Part shown: in pieces, positions 60,342 to 64,000 of the stretch | Layout: each line of letters begins with the position of its first letter | How positions within the stretch are numbered: the stretch's first letter is position 1 | Assembly: GCA_001600175.1 (NCBI GenBank) | Contig: BCJC01000004.1 | Location: forward strand, 2,228,559 to 2,292,558 | DNA from: Erythrobasidium yunnanense | Taxonomy: Eukaryota > Basidiomycota > Cystobasidiomycetes > Erythrobasidiales > Erythrobasidiaceae | Length of the DNA: 64,000 bases | Direction of reading: 5' to 3' | Program-made: the position numbers and the translations under genes | Notes under the pieces: generated by a model | What the model was told of the DNA's origin: nothing | The model's database searches: none | Seen by the model: the letters and a program-made list of their open reading frames with translations, nothing else

Positions 60342-60527
60342 GATGCATACATAGGGGATGTTGTTGTGAAATCAATACAATGCAATGCTGTTGCAGACGT
60401 CGACCCACTCGCGGCCCTACTTTCCGACAGGACTGTCAGACACTCGGCGGATACGTCCGGCAAAGCCAGATTTCTCAGGTTTGCAAAAAGCCGACTCCTC
60501 TTCTGCCCACCCACTGTCACTACTACA

Positions 60528-62192
60528 ATGCTTGCACGCTCCTTCAGACTACGACCGCCATGCACATGCTCCTGTTCGACGTTTCGCTCGGCTTCGACGT
60601 CAAGCTCCACGAGCAAGCGCAACCCATATCGCGCAGAGATCAAGCTGCCAGCGCCTGAACCACGCAAAGTCATTATGAAGAAGATGAAGTTTGGGAGACT
60701 TGAAGAGGCAGTCGCAGAAGTACCGCCTGGAGCCGTCCCTGGATCAGGCTCTCACGTCAATCTTCGAGAAGCAACGCCTAGCGGAGGCAGGAACAATGCA
60801 AGGCTCTTTGCTACTACGGCGAGGGTGCAGTCGTCGCCATCCGACGAAGGCAGCGCGAAAAGCAGTGGCACGGCTATCGCAACTGCCTTGGTCGCTGCTG
60901 CAATAGGCGCCGCAAGCTATCTATACCAGTCTGGTGCTAAGGACAATAGCTTGCAAGAGGAGGCAAGGAGAAACGCCGTTTCGGATAATGTAAGGGCATA
61001 CCTCTTGCTAAGCTATTCGCGGCTGACGACGATGCAGCCATACAGTTCGGAAGACCTACGAAGACATCTATCTACATTGGCGACACCTCCTCCTGATGAT
61101 CCCTCACTCCCAATGTCGCAAAGAATGGAAGCATGGGTGAAGTCGCTGCAATCGCGTATAGTCGAAGCGCTGGAGGAGACGGAAGCTTCAGCATGTTATG
61201 CGACAACGTCAAAGGAGGCAAAGACGTTCTTGAGAGACACTTGGTTGCGGAAAGAAGGTGGAGAAGGTATCAGTTGTGTGCTGCAAGATGGGAGGATATT
61301 CGAGAAGGCTGGAGTCAATGTCAGCGTCGTTCATGGTACTCTACCACCTGCTGCTGTACGATCGATGACGGCAGATCATGAGGGGAAATTCAAGGTGGGT
61401 CTACTTCAGAATCAGCGGTCAATGCTGACAGAATGATAGGGCTGGTACGATGGCACCACATCACTTCCATTCAAGGCATTGGGTATCAGTTGTGTCATCC
61501 ATCCTCACAATCCCTCCGCGCCGACCGTCCATTTCAATTATCGATACTTCGAGGTTGAGGACCCTGCAAATCCAGGCGTTCCCAAAGCATGGTGGTTTGG
61601 CGGTGGTGCCGACCTGACGCCTTCGTATCTGTATGAAAGCGATGCAGAGCATTTCCATCAGACCCTAGCCGCTTCGAGCGGTGATCGATACCGGAAATAT
61701 AAGCAGTGGTGCGACAAGTACTTTTACATCAAGCATCGCGGCGAGACAAGAGGCGTTGGCGGTATCTTTTTCGACGATCTGGCGGATGATGCCGAAGAGA
61801 ACTTCGCTTTCGTTAAGCGGTGTGGGGAAAGCTTTTTGGGCAGCTACGTGCCCATTGTCAGGAGAAGACTGCATGCAGATTGGGATCAGCGGATGAAGCA
61901 GTGGCAGCAATTGCGGAGAGGTCGCTATGTGGAATTCAATCTGGTCTACGATCGCGGGACACAGTTTGGTCTTCGCACTCCTGGAGCGCGAATAGAGAGT
62001 ATTCTCATGTCTCTTCCCTTGAACGCGAGGTGGGAATATTATGCGAAGTTAGGAACGGAGGAAGGGAGTCGGGAGGCGGAGTTGTTGGAGGTGCTAAGTG
62101 GGTGCTTGGTTTTTCATCGAGTGCTTAGCTGACTTTCGGATGCAGAGAATCCAAGGTCATGGGTTGATGTTAACGAAGAAGTCAAGATCTGA
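60528..62192 (+). CDS. HEM13: Oxygen-dependent coproporphyrinogen III oxidase
   Basis: Converts coproporphyrinogen III to protoporphyrinogen IX in haem synthesis. ATG 60528 opens [20 protein letters not shown], an arginine/serine-rich leader, and about 115 residues later comes a hydrophobic segment ([20 protein letters not shown]), a bipartite pattern of mitochondrial intermembrane-space import. The catalytic part begins [20 protein letters not shown]. Motifs: [93 protein letters not shown] and [11 protein letters not shown]. Introns: one ending before GWYDGTT (about 61393-61440), one GTGGGTGC..ATGCAG before [14 protein letters not shown]. Stop 62190-62192. Last recognisable gene before the right end. 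Confidence 0.95.
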
Positions 62193-63950
62193 AAATGCGA
62201 TGCAGTATATAGTCCCTCATTCTATACCCTGTAGATCTCAGTCCCCTACTCAGTATCAGTGAAGTCATACAGTCAACGCACCTGCTTCGCGCTAACGACA
62301 ATCACTTGGACGAGTCGGCTTACCTTTCCTCGCGCGGCATTCGTCAGATGTGTTGCAAACCCACCGGGAGACTCGTTGGCTGCCAGACACTGAGTCTCGT
62401 GTCGCGGGCGTAGTCGACACTGAGTCTGTTGTCGCGGGCGTAGTCGTAAGTCACTTAGAAGTCGGTCAGAAGGCAAGACAGACTCGATTCGTAAACTGTC
62501 AAAAGCGTACGCTAAGCTCTCGCAATCTCGTCAAGCGCTCTGCTAACGGCACAGTCTCGATCTGGCTGACAGTTGACTTACAACAAAGGAGTTGAGATAC
62601 GCGTCTCAAGCTTCTGACGGCTTGATCTTTGATAGTAGATCATCTGCTGCTCTTCTCATCATGGCTGTACCCTCTCACATCTTCTCCAACGTACCTCACC
62701 TCAATTCCGAGGGCTTTCGCAAATGATCACCCGAAGATCAACAGCGCTGCAAGAATCAGTTTGCAGAGTGGGCTGCGCTCATTAAAACAGCTCTTCGTAA
62801 GCTGTGGAAATCTCGAAGCTGCAGAACAGCTCGCAGCGCAGTCGCCGGAGAAAAGTGAGGCCCAAGCCAAGCTCGAGGCTGAACGTCTGGAACGATTGGC
62901 AATATCGGACGATCCTTGTGCCGCTATGCGAATGCATATTGAGCGATGAGCTGTCCGAAGGAGCGCTCTTCGCTGATCTCGCTGGTAGGTTACGATCAGG
63001 ATGCACAACGAAGCCGGCGACTTCTGAGCAATGACATCGTCCGATGCAGCTTATGCCCAATGGAGGATCAAGGGACTTATGCAGTCGGATACGTTTGTGC
63101 CAGAGAAGGAGCGAAAAGGTGTTCGCGAGAGAAGGTGGGAAAACGTTAGTCGCTCTTCAGCTCTTCAGCGTTAGCATCGATCGTTCTGGCAGTACTATCT
63201 AAGATGCAGAAAATGCATCTGAACAATTTTGACTTGACGGTTTTGCATATGAAAAAGGCAAGGAATGGACTTCGGGGCCTTGTACCTTTGTCGCGCCGAA
63301 AGAAACTGACGATGTAATTTGATGAAGAGACTTTACTGCATCAAGATTACATCTATCAGTATACTTCATCGCTGCGACACAACCTCTGGGCAGCGTTCAC
63401 ATCAGAAATGCCTATCTCCCTCAATATCGATGCTACAGCCATGAAACCCGGATCGTTATGATGCGCAAGACTTCTGGATCATTTCTATGCTGCTCGTTTG
63501 CTATTAAGCCTTTTTACGGCCCGGTTACAAGGCGACCACTTTTCTCGAGCTTTCGAGGGGCCTACTACGGCTGCTACAGACGTCGCGCTACCAAGCGGCA
63601 CAACTTTCCTGGTAACTGAAGACGTCTTCAACTGGAGCGACTTCTCCTCTACTGGTAAAGCGTTGGTCGAAGTTTCCGCTGGCTACTGACGGCTTTTTTT
63701 ACGCCTTTCCCGCTGGCTGCTGACGCTGTCACTTCGTTCACACGCTAACAGACTCTCTTTGACGCTGTGCTGACGTTCTTTTGGCTGGAAGAGCGACTTG
63801 AGCAGGGACTTCAAGCAGACGGCTCCTTCTGTCTTGGACGGGCTGCACTAGTCAGACTGGCTTGTGAGCCAGCTTTCTGAGCTCCAACACTCCTTCTTGA
63901 CTGACTCTTGAGGCTTTCAGCTCAGCTAACTTAACTACCTTTGCTGTGCG
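62193..63950. other. Gene-poor right end (possible subtelomere)
   Basis: No convincing intact gene in 1.76 kb. 62661-63150 has broken coding-like sequence: ATG 62661 gives MAVPSHIFSNVPHLNSEGFR, a TGA, then SPEDQQRCKNQFAEWAALIK; other frames continue with LEAERLERLAISDDPCAAMR and LCECILSDELSEGALFADLA. These may be a relic of one gene. 63230-63690 shows nothing. 63690-63930 is rich in CTGACG / GCTGACG words. Confidence 0.4.
62386..62445 (+). repeat. 30-bp direct tandem duplication (two units)
   Basis: 62386-62415 and 62416-62445 match except for CGT versus GTT near position 12-14 of the unit. Each unit begins GACACTGAGTCT and ends GCGGGCGTAGTC. Confidence 0.8.
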
Positions 63951-64000
63951 AGGGGGGTTGACAGAGGGTTACAGAGGGTTTAGAGGGTTTACAGAGGGTT
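63951..64000 (+). repeat. Telomere-like G-rich repeats at the window end
   Basis: After a G6 run, four irregular units end the window: TTGACAGAGGG, TTACAGAGGG, TTTAGAGGG, TTTACAGAGGG, then TT. The G-rich strand points 5' to 3' toward the window end, as expected at a right chromosome end. The unit is not the common TTAGGG. It could also be an internal satellite if the chromosome continues. Confidence 0.6.

Overview
The window is eukaryotic nuclear DNA, almost certainly from a basidiomycete fungus. Genes are dense and lie on both strands. Most are cut by short spliceosomal introns, typically 50-65 nt, with GTRNGT-like donors, CTRAY-like branch sites near the acceptor, and YAG acceptors. Products are typical fungal ones: RAD3/XPD, PIK1, a SUR1-type mannosyltransferase, PAC1/LIS1, NTR1/TFIP11, a MYST acetyltransferase and HEM13. 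Base composition is balanced by eye. I cannot name the species. No operons, CRISPR arrays or bacterial features are present. Exon limits were worked out by eye from frame continuity, splice motifs and family conservation, so single boundaries may be off.

Left end (1-6219): a tandem array of three diverged F-box-like/leucine-rich genes on the minus strand. The first runs off the window. The second has two in-frame TGA codons, the third a one-base frameshift at an A5 run. Beside the second copy lies a decayed piece of the neighbouring SNARE gene USE1, so the duplicated unit took in the F-box gene plus the USE1 3' end. Intact USE1 follows.

6.5-16.6 kb: a vacuolar PQ-loop transporter; a GT8 glycosyltransferase with an in-frame TAA before its last conserved motif; a SUR1-like sphingolipid mannosyltransferase; an unknown disordered protein; and two adjacent paralogues with RRM-type folds and a shared C-terminal module that resembles the MLLE peptide-binding domain.

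17-33 kb: RAD3 (TFIIH helicase), FBP1 (gluconeogenesis), an unknown 565-residue protein, a COX18-type mitochondrial insertase, a small C2H2 protein and PIK1.

33-53 kb: a Zn2Cys6 transcription factor, an unknown protein, a small secreted protein, NTR1/TFIP11, PAC1, an alpha/beta hydrolase, a truncated tRNA-Gln-like element, an RPAP1-like protein, a MYND-finger protein and an HNH_2 nuclease-domain protein.

53-64 kb: a PXB-PX-DUF3818 protein (LEC1/YPR097W type), a MYST acetyltransferase with two PHD fingers, and HEM13. After HEM13 come about 1.8 kb without a convincing intact gene. The last 50 bases are irregular repeats built on AGAGGGTTTAC, with the G-rich strand pointing outward as at a right-hand chromosome end. 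The window may therefore finish in a telomere with a non-TTAGGG repeat, and the gene-poor stretch would be subtelomere.

Most genes are unrelated housekeeping functions that share only short divergent or convergent spacers. The parts that are not ordinary are the F-box/USE1 duplication, the RRM-MLLE pair, several interrupted reading frames, the tRNA relic and the putative telomere.
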